NCBI RefSeq assembly: GCF_017873675.1
Contig: NZ_JAGGKK010000022.1
Location: forward strand, 1 to 64,000
DNA length: 64,000 nt
Reading direction: 5' to 3'
Origin: Virgibacillus litoralis
GTDB lineage: Bacteria > Bacillota > Bacilli > Bacillales > Amphibacillaceae
The stretch's first letter is position 1. Each line of letters starts with the position of its first letter. Below are positions 6,777 to 17,299 of this stretch, piece after piece. Below the pieces are notes generated by a model. The model saw only the letters and a program-made list of their open reading frames with translations. It had not been told where the DNA came from and searched no databases. The position numbers were made by a program, and so were the translations under genes.

Positions 6777-8468
6777 ATGAGCTATCAGGCTTTATATCGT
6801 GTATGGCGTCCGAGAAACTTCCAGGATGTTGTGGGACAATCGCATATTACTAGAACTTTGCAAAATGCTATAGTACAGGAGAAGTTCTCGCATGCGTATA
6901 TATTTTCCGGGCCACGTGGGACGGGGAAAACGAGTGCTGCTAAGATTTTCGCAAAAACGATAAACTGTGAAAATGCCCCTGTGAAAGAACCATGTAATGA
7001 ATGTGCTTCATGCCGTGGAATCCAGGATGGTTCCATTTCTGATATAATCGAGATGGATGCTGCATCACATACAAGTGTTGAAGATATCCGTGATATTCGT
7101 GATAAGGTAAGGTATGCATCAAGCTCGGTACCTTATAAGGTATACATTATTGATGAGGTTCATATGATCTCGACGAATGCATTTAATGCATTGCTGAAGA
7201 CATTGGAGGAACCTCCAAAGCATGTTGTGTTTATTTTGGCAACAACCGAACCGCATAAAATACCACTGACGATTGTTTCGAGGTGCCAGCGCTTTGATTT
7301 TAAACCGATTTCGAGTCAGTCGATTGTCGAACGAATGCAGTCAATTATTGAGGCAGAGGGGATAACCGTATCACCGGAAGCCTTAGAAACAATTGCGTTA
7401 GCTGCAGAGGGTGGTATGCGTGATGCATTAAGTATTCTCGATCAGGCAATCTCCTATAGTGAGGAAGGGGTTGAGCTGGAAGATGTCCTTGCAGTTACTG
7501 GTGGTGTCTCGCAGGAAATACTAACAGATATTGTTAAAGCAATGCATGAAAAAGATGTACAAAGTGCCTTATCATTATTGGATGAGTTAATTCAACACGG
7601 AAAAGATCCAGCACGATTTGTATATGACCTCATTTATTTTTCACGCGATTTATTGCTTTACAAAAGCGCGCCAAACTTAGAAGGTATTCTGGAACGGGCG
7701 ATCATCGATGATAGTTTTAAACAACTTGCCGAGAGTGTTTCAATTGATTGGATTCAGGATGCAATTATGCAGCTTAATCAATGTCAGCAGGAAATAAAAT
7801 GGACAAACAGCCCAAAAGTATTTATCGAAATTGCTTTACTTACGATTACGAATAAAGACTATAGGGAAAATGAATCAAATAGCGCTGCTGATTCAGAGGC
7901 CATTACAAAACTATTAAGCAGGCTGGAGTATTTAGAAAAAGAACTGACAACATTAAAAGAAGCCCCTGCAAATACAGGTCGTCAAGCCCAGTCAAACGAG
8001 CCAAGACGATCACAGCCAAGAACAACAAAGAATAGCTTTAAAGTTCCATATGAAAAAATTCGACATGTACTTCAGGAAGCGCAAAAACCAGCATTAAAAG
8101 AAGTGCAATCACAATGGGCTTCATTTTTAAATAAACTGAAGACGACTAGTGCTCCTGCACATGCAACTATTCAGGATAGCAAGCCTGCAGCAGCATCAGA
8201 TCAGGCACTTGTGGTTCAATTTAAGTATGAAATTCATTGTTCCTTATTTATGGATAATCGGGAGACTATTGAATCAGTGCTGACTAGTGCTACTGGTAAA
8301 AAATTAACAATCATTCCAATTCCAGCTAATAATTGGCAGGAATTACGCAATGAATATATAAGTAAGCAAGAACAAGCAGCAACCACTGAGGAAGGCCAGC
8401 AAGAGGACCCGTTAGTTGAAGAAGCAAGGAAACTTGTTGGTGATGACTTATTGGAAGTTCATGATTAA
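6777..8468 (+). CDS. dnaX: DNA polymerase III subunit gamma/tau
   Basis: The 563-residue clamp-loader ATPase. The AAA+ module has Walker A GPRGTGKT (45-52), a zinc module with cysteines at 64, 73, 76 and 79, the DEVH Walker B (YIIDEVHMIS) and the SRC sensor (TIVSRCQRFDF). A variable linker rich in Q, A and S follows from about residue 370, then a tau-type C-terminal domain for contact with the polymerase. ATG at 6777 after AAAGGGGAACG. First gene of the dnaX-ebfC-recR operon; 41 bases to the next gene. Confidence 0.97.
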   Translation: MSYQALYRVWRPRNFQDVVGQSHITRTLQNAIVQEKFSHAYIFSGPRGTGKTSAAKIFAKTINCENAPVKEPCNECASCRGIQDGSISDIIEMDAASHTSVEDIRDIRDKVRYASSSVPYKVYIIDEVHMISTNAFNALLKTLEEPPKHVVFILATTEPHKIPLTIVSRCQRFDFKPISSQSIVERMQSIIEAEGITVSPEALETIALAAEGGMRDALSILDQAISYSEEGVELEDVLAVTGGVSQEILTDIVKAMHEKDVQSALSLLDELIQHGKDPARFVYDLIYFSRDLLLYKSAPNLEGILERAIIDDSFKQLAESVSIDWIQDAIMQLNQCQQEIKWTNSPKVFIEIALLTITNKDYRENESNSAADSEAITKLLSRLEYLEKELTTLKEAPANTGRQAQSNEPRRSQPRTTKNSFKVPYEKIRHVLQEAQKPALKEVQSQWASFLNKLKTTSAPAHATIQDSKPAAASDQALVVQFKYEIHCSLFMDNRETIESVLTSATGKKLTIIPIPANNWQELRNEYISKQEQAATTEEGQQEDPLVEEARKLVGDDLLEVHD

Positions 8469-8509
8469 TAAAGCTTGCATGATTAATAAATTTTGAGGAG
8501 GCGATTTCC

Positions 8510-8827
8510 ATGAAAGGTGGAAATATGGGTAACATGATGAAGCAAATGCAAAAAATGCAAAAGAAAATGATGGCAGCACAGGAAGAATTACATGAAATGA
8601 GTTTTGAATCATCTGCAGGTGGCGGCATGGTTACTGTAGTTGCAAACGGTAAAAAGGAAATTACTGATGTTCAAATCAAGGAAGATGTAGTTGATCCAGA
8701 TGATGTGGAAATGTTACAAGACCTGATTCTTACAGCGACAAATGATGTTATAAAGCAAATTGACGACAAAACAAATGAAACTATGGGACAATTCACACAA
8801 GGAATGAATATGCCTGGAATGTTCTAG
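8510..8827 (+). CDS. ebfC: Nucleoid-associated protein, YbaB/EbfC family
   Basis: A 105-residue homologue of B. subtilis YaaK. The Met/Lys/Gln-rich N-terminal helix ([18 protein letters not shown]) precedes the conserved [24 protein letters not shown] and ends with [11 protein letters not shown]. Family members form tweezer-like dimers that bind DNA; the physiological role in Bacillus is not settled. GAGGAGG lies upstream of ATG 8510. It sits between dnaX and recR in nearly all Firmicutes. Confidence 0.93.
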   Translation: MKGGNMGNMMKQMQKMQKKMMAAQEELHEMSFESSAGGGMVTVVANGKKEITDVQIKEDVVDPDDVEMLQDLILTATNDVIKQIDDKTNETMGQFTQGMNMPGMF

Positions 8828-8838
8828 GAGGCACTTTG

Positions 8839-9435
8839 ATGTATTATCCAGAACCGATTTCCAAATTGATTGACAGTTTTACAAAATTGCCAGGTATCGG
8901 ACCTAAGACAGCTGTTCGGCTGGCGTTTTTTGTGTTAAATATGAAAGATGATGATGTATTGGATTTCGCAAAATCACTAGTTAATGCTAAGCGTGAACTA
9001 ACACATTGTTCGACTTGTGGTCATATAACGGATCAGGATCCTTGTTCTATTTGCCAGGATACCTCAAGAGACCAGTCGATTATTTGTGTTGTTCAGGATC
9101 CTAAGGATGTTATTGCAATGGAAAAAATGAAAGAATTCCATGGCAAATATCATGTACTTCATGGTGCAATATCACCGATGGATGGTATTGGGCCAGAAGA
9201 TATAAATGTGCCCGATTTGATTAATAGGTTAAAGGATGAAGAAGTAGAAGAAATAATTCTCGCAACAAATCCGAACATCGAAGGGGAAGCAACAGCAATG
9301 TATATTTCAAGGCTTGTTAAACCATCAGGAATCAAGACAAGCCGAATCGCACACGGGTTACCTGTCGGTGGAGATTTAGAATATGCTGATGAAGTAACCT
9401 TATCAAAAGCATTAGAGGGAAGAAGAGATTTGTAG
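8839..9435 (+). CDS. recR: Recombination mediator RecR
   Basis: A 198-residue protein that, with RecF and RecO, loads RecA at single-stranded gaps. Visible parts are the helix-hairpin-helix region ([15 protein letters not shown]), the zinc finger [16 protein letters not shown], and the Toprim domain ([16 protein letters not shown] through [18 protein letters not shown]). The ATG at 8839 lies seven bases after AGGAGG (8826-8831), which overlaps the end of ebfC; the TTG at 8836 would be too close. Translationally coupled spacing to ebfC. Confidence 0.96.
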   Translation: MYYPEPISKLIDSFTKLPGIGPKTAVRLAFFVLNMKDDDVLDFAKSLVNAKRELTHCSTCGHITDQDPCSICQDTSRDQSIICVVQDPKDVIAMEKMKEFHGKYHVLHGAISPMDGIGPEDINVPDLINRLKDEEVEEIILATNPNIEGEATAMYISRLVKPSGIKTSRIAHGLPVGGDLEYADEVTLSKALEGRRDL

Positions 9436-9528
9436 CACTACAAGCTATAAAATTCCAACAAGCAGAAAGAGAACAGATTTTCGCCAAAACAGGCGGTAAG
9501 TCAAGTTTTCTAAAAGATAGGTGACAAC

Positions 9529-9753
9529 ATGGCTAGAAAAAGCAAAAAGATGAAGCGCACAGTAGATGAGGAATTATTAGATTCTATTTTTACATTAGAG
9601 CGAGAGTGGAAACAAATCAAGTCAATTGTCGAAAAAAGTATTGAACCAACAGCAGATGGCTATTATAGGGAGAACATTTCACAGGTAAAGTACATGTTTT
9701 TATTACGTGAAGCACGACGAAGAAAAATTAGTGCAATTCGATATAATAAATAG
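9529..9753 (+). CDS. yaaL: DUF2508 family protein YaaL
   Basis: A 74-residue basic, helical protein (MARKSKKMKRTVDEELLDSIFTL..., ending LLREARRRKISAIRYNK) matching the YaaL/DUF2508 family found between recR and bofA in Bacilli. No enzymatic motif, signal or membrane segment is visible and the function is unknown. AGGTGAC precedes the ATG. Probably expressed with recR or bofA. Confidence 0.85.
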   Translation: MARKSKKMKRTVDEELLDSIFTLEREWKQIKSIVEKSIEPTADGYYRENISQVKYMFLLREARRRKISAIRYNK

Positions 9754-9823
9754 TTTTAAGTTCTTTTTCTTGATTCCTTTTCATATGTAAGTAGAAAGGG
9801 ACAAGTAAAAGGAGTGATTTGAC

Positions 9824-10087
9824 TTGGGTTCAACAATAGTAATATCAATTATGGTTGCTTTAATAGTAATCCTATTATTTGTAGGTGCTCCTGTGAAACC
9901 AATGCGCTTTATTGGAAGCAGTACCATTAAATTGGGAATTGGCATTTTGTTTTTATTTTTCTTTAATGTATTCGGAGGAGCTATCGGGTTGCATATTCCT
10001 ATCAATCTATTTACCGTAGTTATATCTGGGTTTTTAGGATTGTTTGGTGTAACCTCGCTCGCCGCTATTCATCTATTTGTTATATAA
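9824..10087 (+). CDS. bofA: Inhibitor of pro-sigma-K processing BofA
   Basis: An 87-residue protein with two membrane segments (about 5-22 and 33-52) and a third hydrophobic C-terminal stretch containing the family motif GLHIPINLFTVVISGFLGLFG. In B. subtilis BofA, with SpoIVFA, holds the SpoIVFB protease inactive in the outer forespore membrane until the forespore signals. The start is a TTG at 9824, well placed behind AAAGGAGTGAT (9808-9818). Confidence 0.93.
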   Translation: MGSTIVISIMVALIVILLFVGAPVKPMRFIGSSTIKLGIGILFLFFFNVFGGAIGLHIPINLFTVVISGFLGLFGVTSLAAIHLFVI

Positions 10088-10184
10088 ACAATAAGCATTA
10101 AATGCATGTGGAATCTATTATGAATCCACGTGCGTTTTTAGTTTGTGGGCTAGGATTGTTGTTGCAGTATGAGATCTTGTATCA

Positions 10185-10612
10185 TTTTATAACGGCTAAA
10201 AAATGCGAAGTAACATTTGAAAATTGTTGAGTGCTATAACACCGCTTCGGAAATACACTACGCTTTCCGTGGGCGGCTGATGAGCCTCCTTGCTCCTACG
10301 TCGCTGCGTAGTCTCATCTAGGCCTCGGCTCCCACAGGAGTCTCCGTGTATTTCCTCCGCTGTTGACTGGAGTAGGATTCGCTATAGAATAAATGTGTGA
10401 CAGCACTACACTAGTCCGGGTGAGCGGAGGGCGGTGACTCCTGCGGGAATAGCAACAGCTGAAGATCCCGCAGGAAGCGGTTTTGGCTTCCGAGGAAGCT
10501 GAAGCGTTGCCCGCGGAAAGCATCCGCCCGTAGCGACCCCGGACGGAGGGGCGAGAGTTTATAGATTTTATTCTCGCAGTTACGTCGCATTTTATATCAA
10601 CTGCGACTTAAA
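10185..10612. repeat. Composite repeat element R1, locus 1
   Basis: Two long palindromic arms lie head to head. Arm 1 (10241-10363) is bounded by GGAAATACAC/GTGTATTTCC (10249-10258, 10346-10355). Arm 2 (10414-10544) is bounded by GTCCGGG/CCCGGAC with an inner hairpin TCCTGCGGGA/TCCCGCAGGA (10439-10448, 10466-10475). Arm 1 read backwards resembles arm 2. The outer edges carry degenerate versions of the GATATAAACTGCGAA ends seen at loci 2 and 3. Apart from this and the csfB promoter I see nothing in 10088-10824. In B. subtilis an rRNA operon is found here. Confidence 0.75.
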
Positions 10613-10775
10613 ACTAGCATAATAAGATCAGATTATGGGATTTGGACAATCATCTATGAATTACAGGGAAAGGTAAAAGAAATATGTAAGAAATATTTTC
10701 TGAAATGTGGAAACATACAGGCTAACAGCACATATAGTTATGAATAAGAAGTTTCGATGTTTCAAAGATTTTTAT

Positions 10776-10805
10776 GTATATATTTCGTTAGATTAGGAGA
10801 TACTA
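10776..10805 (+). promoter_or_regulatory. Sigma-F promoter of csfB
   Basis: GTATA (10776-10780), exactly 15 bases, then GGAGATACTA (10796-10805) fits the sigma-F pattern GYATA-N15-GGnnAnAnTr at every fixed position. It ends 20 bases before the csfB start; csfB is a forespore sigma-F gene in B. subtilis. Confidence 0.75.
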
Positions 10806-10824
10806 AGCTAACGGAGGTGGGGAG

Positions 10825-11016
10825 ATGAAACAAGTAATTTTAAATGAACGCTGTGGTATCTGTGAAGAGGAGAAAGAAAAAGGAATTCATTTATACAAAC
10901 TATTTATCTGTTGTGAATGCGAAAGAAATATGATTCACACGGAGCCAAGAGAAGAAAAATATCATTATTATCTACAAAAATTAAAAAATATGAATCAACC
11001 AACATTATATTCATAA
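10825..11016 (+). CDS. csfB: Anti-sigma factor Gin (CsfB)
   Basis: A 63-residue zinc protein with two CxxC pairs (CGIC near residue 9 and CCEC near 34), the known Zn-binding layout of Gin. In B. subtilis it is made under sigma-F in the forespore, delays sigma-G activity and also counters sigma-E there. The acidic and aromatic tail is the usual one. ACGGAGGTGGGGAG precedes the ATG. Preceded by a sigma-F promoter and followed by a terminator, so monocistronic. Confidence 0.92.
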   Translation: MKQVILNERCGICEEEKEKGIHLYKLFICCECERNMIHTEPREEKYHYYLQKLKNMNQPTLYS

Positions 11017-11020
11017 ATAG

Positions 11021-11057
11021 TAAGGTCTTTGCAGTTATACTTGCAGAGGCCTTTTTT
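11021..11057 (+). terminator. Terminator of csfB
   Basis: An AGGTCTTTGCA arm pairs with TGCAGAGGCCT (with G-T pairs) around TTATACT, followed by a T6 run. Confidence 0.8.
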
Positions 11058-11098
11058 GTTAAGATAAAAGAAGATGAATAAAGAGGATGGAATGTTAT

Positions 11099-12520
11099 AT
11101 GAAACAAAATGCAACACCGTTACTTGATGCACTTCAACAGTTAGCTGAAATGAACCCTATTTCCTTCCATGTGCCAGGTCATAAGAACGGAGGAATCTTC
11201 CCGGAAAATGCCCAAACTTATTTCAATTCTATTTTAAAGCTGGACATGACTGAACTTCCCGGCCTTGATGATTTACACTCCCCACATGGCGTGATAGCGG
11301 AAGCGCAGAATCTTGCAGCTGAATATTTCAGGGCGGATGCCACTTATTTTCTTGTAGGTGGAAGTACTGCAGGAAATCTTGCAATGATATTAGCAACATG
11401 TTCAACTAATGAAAAAGTAATTGTACAGCGCAATAGTCATAAATCAATTTTCAATGGATTGGAATTAAGTGGAGCGAGACCCGTTTTTATTGCACCTGAA
11501 TTTAATAATTCAGCTGATCGCTATACAGCCCCAAGCAGCACTACGCTAAAAGATGCACTGAAACAGCATCCCGACGCAAAAGCAGTTGTACTGACCTATC
11601 CGGATTATTTCGGTAAAACATTTCCGATTAAAGAATCGATTGAACTTGCGCATGAATATAATATACCAGTACTTGTTGATGAGGCTCATGGTGTACATTT
11701 TTCAATTGATAATGCTTTTCCGCAATCAGCGCTCGATTTAGGAGCAGATGTAGTAATCCACTCCGCGCATAAAATGGCACCAGCTATGACAATGGGTTCT
11801 TTTTTACATTTTCGTTCAGGGCTTGTATCAAAAGAAAAGATTACGCATTATTTGCAGTTAATTCAATCAAGCAGCCCATCCTATCCGTTAATGGCATCTT
11901 TGGATATTGCACGATCATTTCTGGCAACAATGAAAGTAGAAGATATAGATAACATTATGGAAAGTGTTGCAATGGTTCGAGATATACTTGAGGTTCCAGA
12001 ACTATGGGATATACTTTCAGCGAACGATCAACTAAAAATAACCCTGCATTTAAAAGAAGGGGTTTCTGCAAAAGGTGTAGCAAGTATTCTTGAAAATCAG
12101 CATGTTTATCCGGAACTTGTTACGCATAATCAGGTATTATTAATTCATGGTCTCGCTCCATTTGAAAATATCAATCATCTAAAAAAAGCAGTAAAACGAA
12201 TAAAGGAACAATTAAAAATTTGCCCAAATCATGCTACAATAGAGGCAGACAATCTTTTTACAGATCGTATTCATGAGCTTGCTGTTTCTTATCAAACAAT
12301 ACAGCAACTTGATACATTAAAAGTTCCACTTAATAAATCATCCGGATATGTTGCAGCAGAAGCGATTGTCCCATATCCACCTGGAATACCGCTTATTTTA
12401 AAAGGTGAACGGATTACAGATAAACATATCAATATAATAAGACATCTATCAGAACAAGGTGTTGAAATACAACATCGTGATATAACGAATGGAATTAGCG
12501 TTCTAAATATAAAGGAGTAA
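11099..12520 (+). CDS. yaaO: Orn/Lys/Arg decarboxylase-like PLP enzyme
   Basis: A 473-residue fold-type-I PLP enzyme of the basic amino acid decarboxylase family. Signatures: the opening [25 protein letters not shown] for cofactor phosphate binding, [12 protein letters not shown] with the PLP-ring aspartate, and [14 protein letters not shown] with the Schiff-base lysine. The C-terminal block ([21 protein letters not shown]) is typical. The exact substrate is not assignable. ATG 11099 gives the family N terminus ([12 protein letters not shown]); ATG 11087 overlaps the ribosome site. It is placed directly before tmk, with 5 bases between, as in B. subtilis. Confidence 0.88.
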   Translation: MKQNATPLLDALQQLAEMNPISFHVPGHKNGGIFPENAQTYFNSILKLDMTELPGLDDLHSPHGVIAEAQNLAAEYFRADATYFLVGGSTAGNLAMILATCSTNEKVIVQRNSHKSIFNGLELSGARPVFIAPEFNNSADRYTAPSSTTLKDALKQHPDAKAVVLTYPDYFGKTFPIKESIELAHEYNIPVLVDEAHGVHFSIDNAFPQSALDLGADVVIHSAHKMAPAMTMGSFLHFRSGLVSKEKITHYLQLIQSSSPSYPLMASLDIARSFLATMKVEDIDNIMESVAMVRDILEVPELWDILSANDQLKITLHLKEGVSAKGVASILENQHVYPELVTHNQVLLIHGLAPFENINHLKKAVKRIKEQLKICPNHATIEADNLFTDRIHELAVSYQTIQQLDTLKVPLNKSSGYVAAEAIVPYPPGIPLILKGERITDKHINIIRHLSEQGVEIQHRDITNGISVLNIKE

Positions 12521-12525
12521 ATTAC

Positions 12526-13505
<980 letters not shown>

Positions 13506-13561
13506 GAACAAATATCTATGAACTGCTGAAAAGATACACTATATAGAAAGGGGCTGATCCT

Positions 13562-14002
13562 GTGAAAATTAATCAGGAACTTCCGTCACAAATGGACACG
13601 ACAACTAAAAACCAGAAAGCAGCTGCAGATGGTCGCCCATCCTTTGATGGAATGGTTCAGTCCCAAACACATAAATTAAAGCAGCAAGAAGTTCAGCAAT
13701 TAATGAAAAACATTACGCTTCAAGGAGATAAGCTTGCTCGATTTCGTTCTTTTCGGGATTTGGTGAAGTTTAAACGGATGGTCAAAGGGTTTTTACAGGA
13801 AACAGTATATAATGGACTTGACTTGCAGAAGTCGCATAGCTTTAGCATGGACGGTAACAACAGCAAACTGGCAATCGTTAAGGAAGTCGACGAAAAGTTA
13901 ATTGAATTAACTGAAGATATAATGAATCAGGAAAAAAAGACAGTAGATCTGCTTGGCCTTATTGGGGAGATAAAGGGTTTACTGGTTAATTTATATACGT
14001 AA
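13562..14002 (+). CDS. yaaR: YaaR family protein (DUF327)
   Basis: A 146-residue, Gln/Lys-rich helical protein of the YaaR/DUF327 family. The conserved centre is LARFRSFRDLVKFKRMVKGFLQETVYNGLDLQKS, followed by a coiled-coil-like helix and GLIGEIKGLLVNLYT. No catalytic motif and no membrane segment; function unknown. GTG start at 13562 after AAAGGGGCTGATC. Lies between darA and holB, as in B. subtilis. Confidence 0.88.
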   Translation: MKINQELPSQMDTTTKNQKAAADGRPSFDGMVQSQTHKLKQQEVQQLMKNITLQGDKLARFRSFRDLVKFKRMVKGFLQETVYNGLDLQKSHSFSMDGNNSKLAIVKEVDEKLIELTEDIMNQEKKTVDLLGLIGEIKGLLVNLYT

Positions 14003-14024
14003 CGGATAGTAAGGACGGGGAATT

Positions 14025-15014
14025 ATGAAGACGTGGTCTGAAGTAGCAGATATCCAGCCATTAGCGAGTAAAATTATCACCAATAGCATTAAAAAAGACC
14101 GCATATCGCATGCCTATTTAATACAAGGCGAACGAGGAACAGGGAAAGAAGCAATTGGTTTATTATTAGCAAAGGTTCTTTTTTGTACCCATAAGATTGA
14201 TGTGGAGCCTTGCCAGGAATGTAATGAGTGTAAACGAATAGATTCAGGAAATCATCCAGATTTGCATTGGATCGAACCTGATGGACAATCGATTAAGAAA
14301 GAACAAATTGAACATCTGCAAAAAGAATTTACGTATTCAGGACTAGAATCCAGTCAGAAAGTATATGTCATCAAAGGTGCTGATACGTTAACAACAAATG
14401 CAGCGAATCGGATATTAAAGTTTCTGGAAGAACCCAGCAAGAAGACTACTGCAATTATGATTACTGAGAATAGCCAGTCCATAATTTCCACTATTCGTTC
14501 ACGCTGTCAGGTAATTGATTTGCAGCCGTTAAATCCGCAAGCTTTTCAAAAGCAACTACTAGATTCTGGAATGTCTGAGAGAAATGCAATTCTAATGAGC
14601 GCTTTGACGAATAATTTGGATGATGCAATCGCCTTGAATGGAGATGAGTGGTTTGCGCAGGCGCGAAAATTAATGGTACAATTAATAGAAATGTTCTCCA
14701 AGAATCCAGATGAGGTTTTTTTATTTATTCATAATCACTGGATGCCGCATTTTAAGGAAAGAAAACAGCAAGAACAAGGGCTGGATTTATTAATGCTAGC
14801 TTTTAAGGATATTCTTTATTTTCATATCGGTAGAGAAGAAGCAATGGTAGTCTTTGCAAAGGATGACGAAAAAGTAGAAGGGCTCGTGATGTTCTTTTCA
14901 CAGGAAAAATTACTAGCCAACTTAAATAAGCTTCTTGATGCTAAACGCAAATTGAAGCAGAATGTTAATCCAACACTGGTAATGGAACAACTTACCGTTC
15001 AAATACAGAGGTGA
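14025..15014 (+). CDS. holB: DNA polymerase III subunit delta'
   Basis: The 329-residue stator subunit of the clamp loader. It resembles the dnaX ATPase module: YLIQGERGTGKEA at the P-loop position, four zinc-type cysteines (LFCTHKIDVEPCQECNECKRI), and the SRC motif in TIRSRCQVIDLQP. The C-terminal helical domain is shorter than in gamma/tau. ATG 14025 behind a GGACGGGGAA region. Four bases separate its stop from ricT. Confidence 0.95.
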   Translation: MKTWSEVADIQPLASKIITNSIKKDRISHAYLIQGERGTGKEAIGLLLAKVLFCTHKIDVEPCQECNECKRIDSGNHPDLHWIEPDGQSIKKEQIEHLQKEFTYSGLESSQKVYVIKGADTLTTNAANRILKFLEEPSKKTTAIMITENSQSIISTIRSRCQVIDLQPLNPQAFQKQLLDSGMSERNAILMSALTNNLDDAIALNGDEWFAQARKLMVQLIEMFSKNPDEVFLFIHNHWMPHFKERKQQEQGLDLLMLAFKDILYFHIGREEAMVVFAKDDEKVEGLVMFFSQEKLLANLNKLLDAKRKLKQNVNPTLVMEQLTVQIQR

Positions 15015-15018
15015 TTTA

Positions 15019-15843
15019 ATGATTGAAGTTATAGGAGTCCGTTTTAAAAAAGCGGGTAAAATATATTATTTTGATCCGGGAGATAGCAACATAGAAATAG
15101 ATAGTTATGTTGTTGTGGAAACGGTTCGTGGGATTGAATTTGGAAAAGTTGTTATCAAGAACAAGCAAGTCGATGAGGAGGATGTTGTTCTCCCATTGAA
15201 GAAAGTTATTCGAATAGCTGATGAGAAAGATAAACGTACCGTTGTTGAAAATCAGGAGCTTGCTGATAAAGCTTTGAAAACTGGTACGGAAAAGATCATC
15301 GAGCATAATCTAGATATGAATCTAGTGGAAGTAGAATTTACGTTTGATCGTAATAAGATAATTTTCTATTTTACGGCTGATGGTCGAGTTGACTTTCGTA
15401 ACTTAGTAAAAGATCTTGCTGCGCAGTTCAAAACCCGAATTGAACTTAGACAGATTGGTGTGCGTGACGAGGCAAAAATGTTAGGTGGTATTGGACCATG
15501 TGGTAGAATGCTTTGTTGCTCCACGTTTTTAGGGGACTTTGAGCCAGTTTCTATTAAAATGGCTAAAGATCAAAACCTTTCATTAAACCCTGCAAAAATT
15601 TCTGGCTTATGTGGGCGACTCATGTGCTGTTTGAAGTATGAAAATGATGATTACGAAACAGCTAAGCGTGATTTACCTGATATTGGGCAGGCTATTACCA
15701 CACCATATGGTACTGGTAAAGTAGTAGGCCTAAACATCTTAGAACGAATCGTTCACATAGAAATGCCTGAAGCAGAACGTGTCATTGAATATACATTAGA
15801 TGAACTAATTGATGAAGGAATAATTGCGCAAGCCACAGACTAG
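15019..15843 (+). CDS. ricT: PSP1-domain protein RicT (YaaT)
   Basis: A 274-residue protein with the PSP1 domain (VVETVRGIEFGKVV) and clustered cysteines CGRMLCC and CGRLMCCLKYE, which in B. subtilis RicT take part in iron-sulfur cluster binding by the RicAFT (Y) complex. That complex stimulates RNase Y processing and affects sporulation and competence. Starts at ATG 15019 behind GAGGTGAT overlapping the end of holB, so translation is probably coupled. Confidence 0.94.
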   Translation: MIEVIGVRFKKAGKIYYFDPGDSNIEIDSYVVVETVRGIEFGKVVIKNKQVDEEDVVLPLKKVIRIADEKDKRTVVENQELADKALKTGTEKIIEHNLDMNLVEVEFTFDRNKIIFYFTADGRVDFRNLVKDLAAQFKTRIELRQIGVRDEAKMLGGIGPCGRMLCCSTFLGDFEPVSIKMAKDQNLSLNPAKISGLCGRLMCCLKYENDDYETAKRDLPDIGQAITTPYGTGKVVGLNILERIVHIEMPEAERVIEYTLDELIDEGIIAQATD

Positions 15844-15857
15844 TGGGGTGAAAAGGC

Positions 15858-16202
15858 GTGAAGAAACGGGAAATTTTTGATCAGGTATCTGATATGGAAA
15901 AGCAGATAGGTGAGTTATATGAACAGCTAGGAGATTTAAAAGGCAGGTTGAGTGATCTTTTAGAAGAAAATCATCGTCTTGCAATGGAGAATCATCATTT
16001 ACGTAATCGTTTAGAAAGTACGGATGAAGATTTTAAAGAAGACGAGATAGTGGATCATTCAAAAGATATTCCTGGTGAGGGATATGACAACCTAGCGAGA
16101 CTTTATGAAGAGGGATTTCATATTTGTAACGTTCATTTTGGTAGTCCGCGCCAGGATGAGGATTGTTTGTTCTGTCTGTTATTTCTGAACAAAACGAAAT
16201 AA
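15858..16202 (+). CDS. yabA: Replication initiation control protein YabA
   Basis: A 114-residue protein with an N-terminal leucine-zipper coiled coil (about 1-55, heptads in [26 protein letters not shown]) and a C-terminal zinc-binding domain (HICNVHFGS...CLFC, three cysteines and a histidine). YabA binds DnaA and DnaN and restrains initiation at oriC. GTG start at 15858, 14 bases after ricT, behind GGGGTGAAAAGG. Confidence 0.94.
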   Translation: MKKREIFDQVSDMEKQIGELYEQLGDLKGRLSDLLEENHRLAMENHHLRNRLESTDEDFKEDEIVDHSKDIPGEGYDNLARLYEEGFHICNVHFGSPRQDEDCLFCLLFLNKTK

Positions 16203-16214
16203 GAAATAGTTGGA

Positions 16215-16250
16215 ACAGCTGTCTCTAGCAATTAGGGGCAGCTTTTCTAA
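16215..16250 (+). terminator. Hairpin between yabA and trmN6
   Basis: AGCTGTCTCTA pairs with TAGGGGCAGCT (two G-T pairs) around GCAAT and is followed by TTTTCT. It would end or attenuate transcription after yabA. Confidence 0.65.
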
Positions 16251-16272
16251 CATAGTAAGGATGGAAATCAAA

Positions 16273-17019
16273 ATGGTACCATTATATGACGATGAACGAC
16301 ATGATTACTTATTAGCAAACGAGAAGATGCATATTATCCAGAGTCCTACTGTGTTTTCCTTTTCACTTGATGCTGTTCTGCTTGCGCATTTTGCATACGT
16401 ACCAATTAAGAAAGGAAATATCTTGGATCTGTGTACAGGGAATGGAGTTATCCCTCTTTTGCTGTCCCGGCGTACAAACGCATCGATAATTGGTGTGGAA
16501 ATTCAGGAAAGAATAATTGATATGGCAATGCGGAATGTTACACTAAATGATTTAGGTGAACAAATTTCGATGGTTCAAGGTGATTTAAAGGAAATGCAGG
16601 CTGAATTAGGTCATAGTAAATTTGATGTGGTGACATGCAATCCGCCATATTTTCGTACACCAGAAAAAACTGAGCACAATAAAAATGAATTCCTAACAAT
16701 TGCACGACATGAAGTTTATTGTACATTGGAAGATGTCGTTAAGGCTTGCAAGTTACATGTACGTCCAGGGGGGAAAGTCGCAATGGTACATCGGCCAGGA
16801 AGGCTAGTGGATATTATTGCGTTATTCCGTAAATACAGGCTTGAGCCAAAACGCATACAATTTGTTTACCCTAAACGGGGAAGAGATGCGAATATGCTTT
16901 TAATTGAGGCAACCCGAGATGGAAAATCAGATTTAACTACTCTTTCACCATTATATATTTATAACGATGATAATACGTATACGAAGGAAGCAGAGGATAT
17001 TATTTATGGACGCCAATGA
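16273..17019 (+). CDS. trmN6: tRNA1(Val) adenine(37)-N6-methyltransferase-like
   Basis: A 248-residue SAM-dependent methyltransferase, homologue of B. subtilis YabB. SAM-binding motif I is [15 protein letters not shown] and the catalytic NPPYF motif ([10 protein letters not shown]) is that of N6-adenine methylases. The tRNA position is inferred from the family. ATG 16273 gives the family start [14 protein letters not shown], 11 bases after AAGG; the frame's earlier TTG at 16210 lies before the terminator hairpin. It overlaps yazA by 14 bases. Confidence 0.9.
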   Translation: MVPLYDDERHDYLLANEKMHIIQSPTVFSFSLDAVLLAHFAYVPIKKGNILDLCTGNGVIPLLLSRRTNASIIGVEIQERIIDMAMRNVTLNDLGEQISMVQGDLKEMQAELGHSKFDVVTCNPPYFRTPEKTEHNKNEFLTIARHEVYCTLEDVVKACKLHVRPGGKVAMVHRPGRLVDIIALFRKYRLEPKRIQFVYPKRGRDANMLLIEATRDGKSDLTTLSPLYIYNDDNTYTKEAEDIIYGRQ

Positions 17020-17299
17020 ACATACTGTTTATATTTTAAAATGTAAAGATAATACACTATATACCGGTTATACAAACGATTTGGAGCATAGGGTAGCGAT
17101 GCATGAACAGGGCAAAGGTGCTAAGTACACACGAGGTCGAGGCCCTTTTCAAGTTGTATTTGTGGAAAGGTTTTCGACAAAAGAGGAAGCATTACAAAAG
17201 GAATATCAGGTCAAACAGCTTACACGTAAGGGAAAATTTCAATTAATTCGGGACAAGCTGAAAGAAGTGATTCAATATGAACATACAGAAAAGCTTTGA
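17006..17299 (+). CDS. yazA: GIY-YIG nuclease-domain protein YazA
   Basis: A 97-residue stand-alone GIY-YIG domain (UPF0213). The two tripeptides are HTVYILKC and TLYTGYT, followed by [26 protein letters not shown] with the catalytic arginine and the late glutamate. The cellular substrate is unknown. ATG 17006 was chosen for the AGAGG nine bases upstream and the family-like N terminus; it overlaps the trmN6 end by 14 bases and rsmI by 23. Confidence 0.88.
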   Translation: MDANEHTVYILKCKDNTLYTGYTNDLEHRVAMHEQGKGAKYTRGRGPFQVVFVERFSTKEEALQKEYQVKQLTRKGKFQLIRDKLKEVIQYEHTEKL

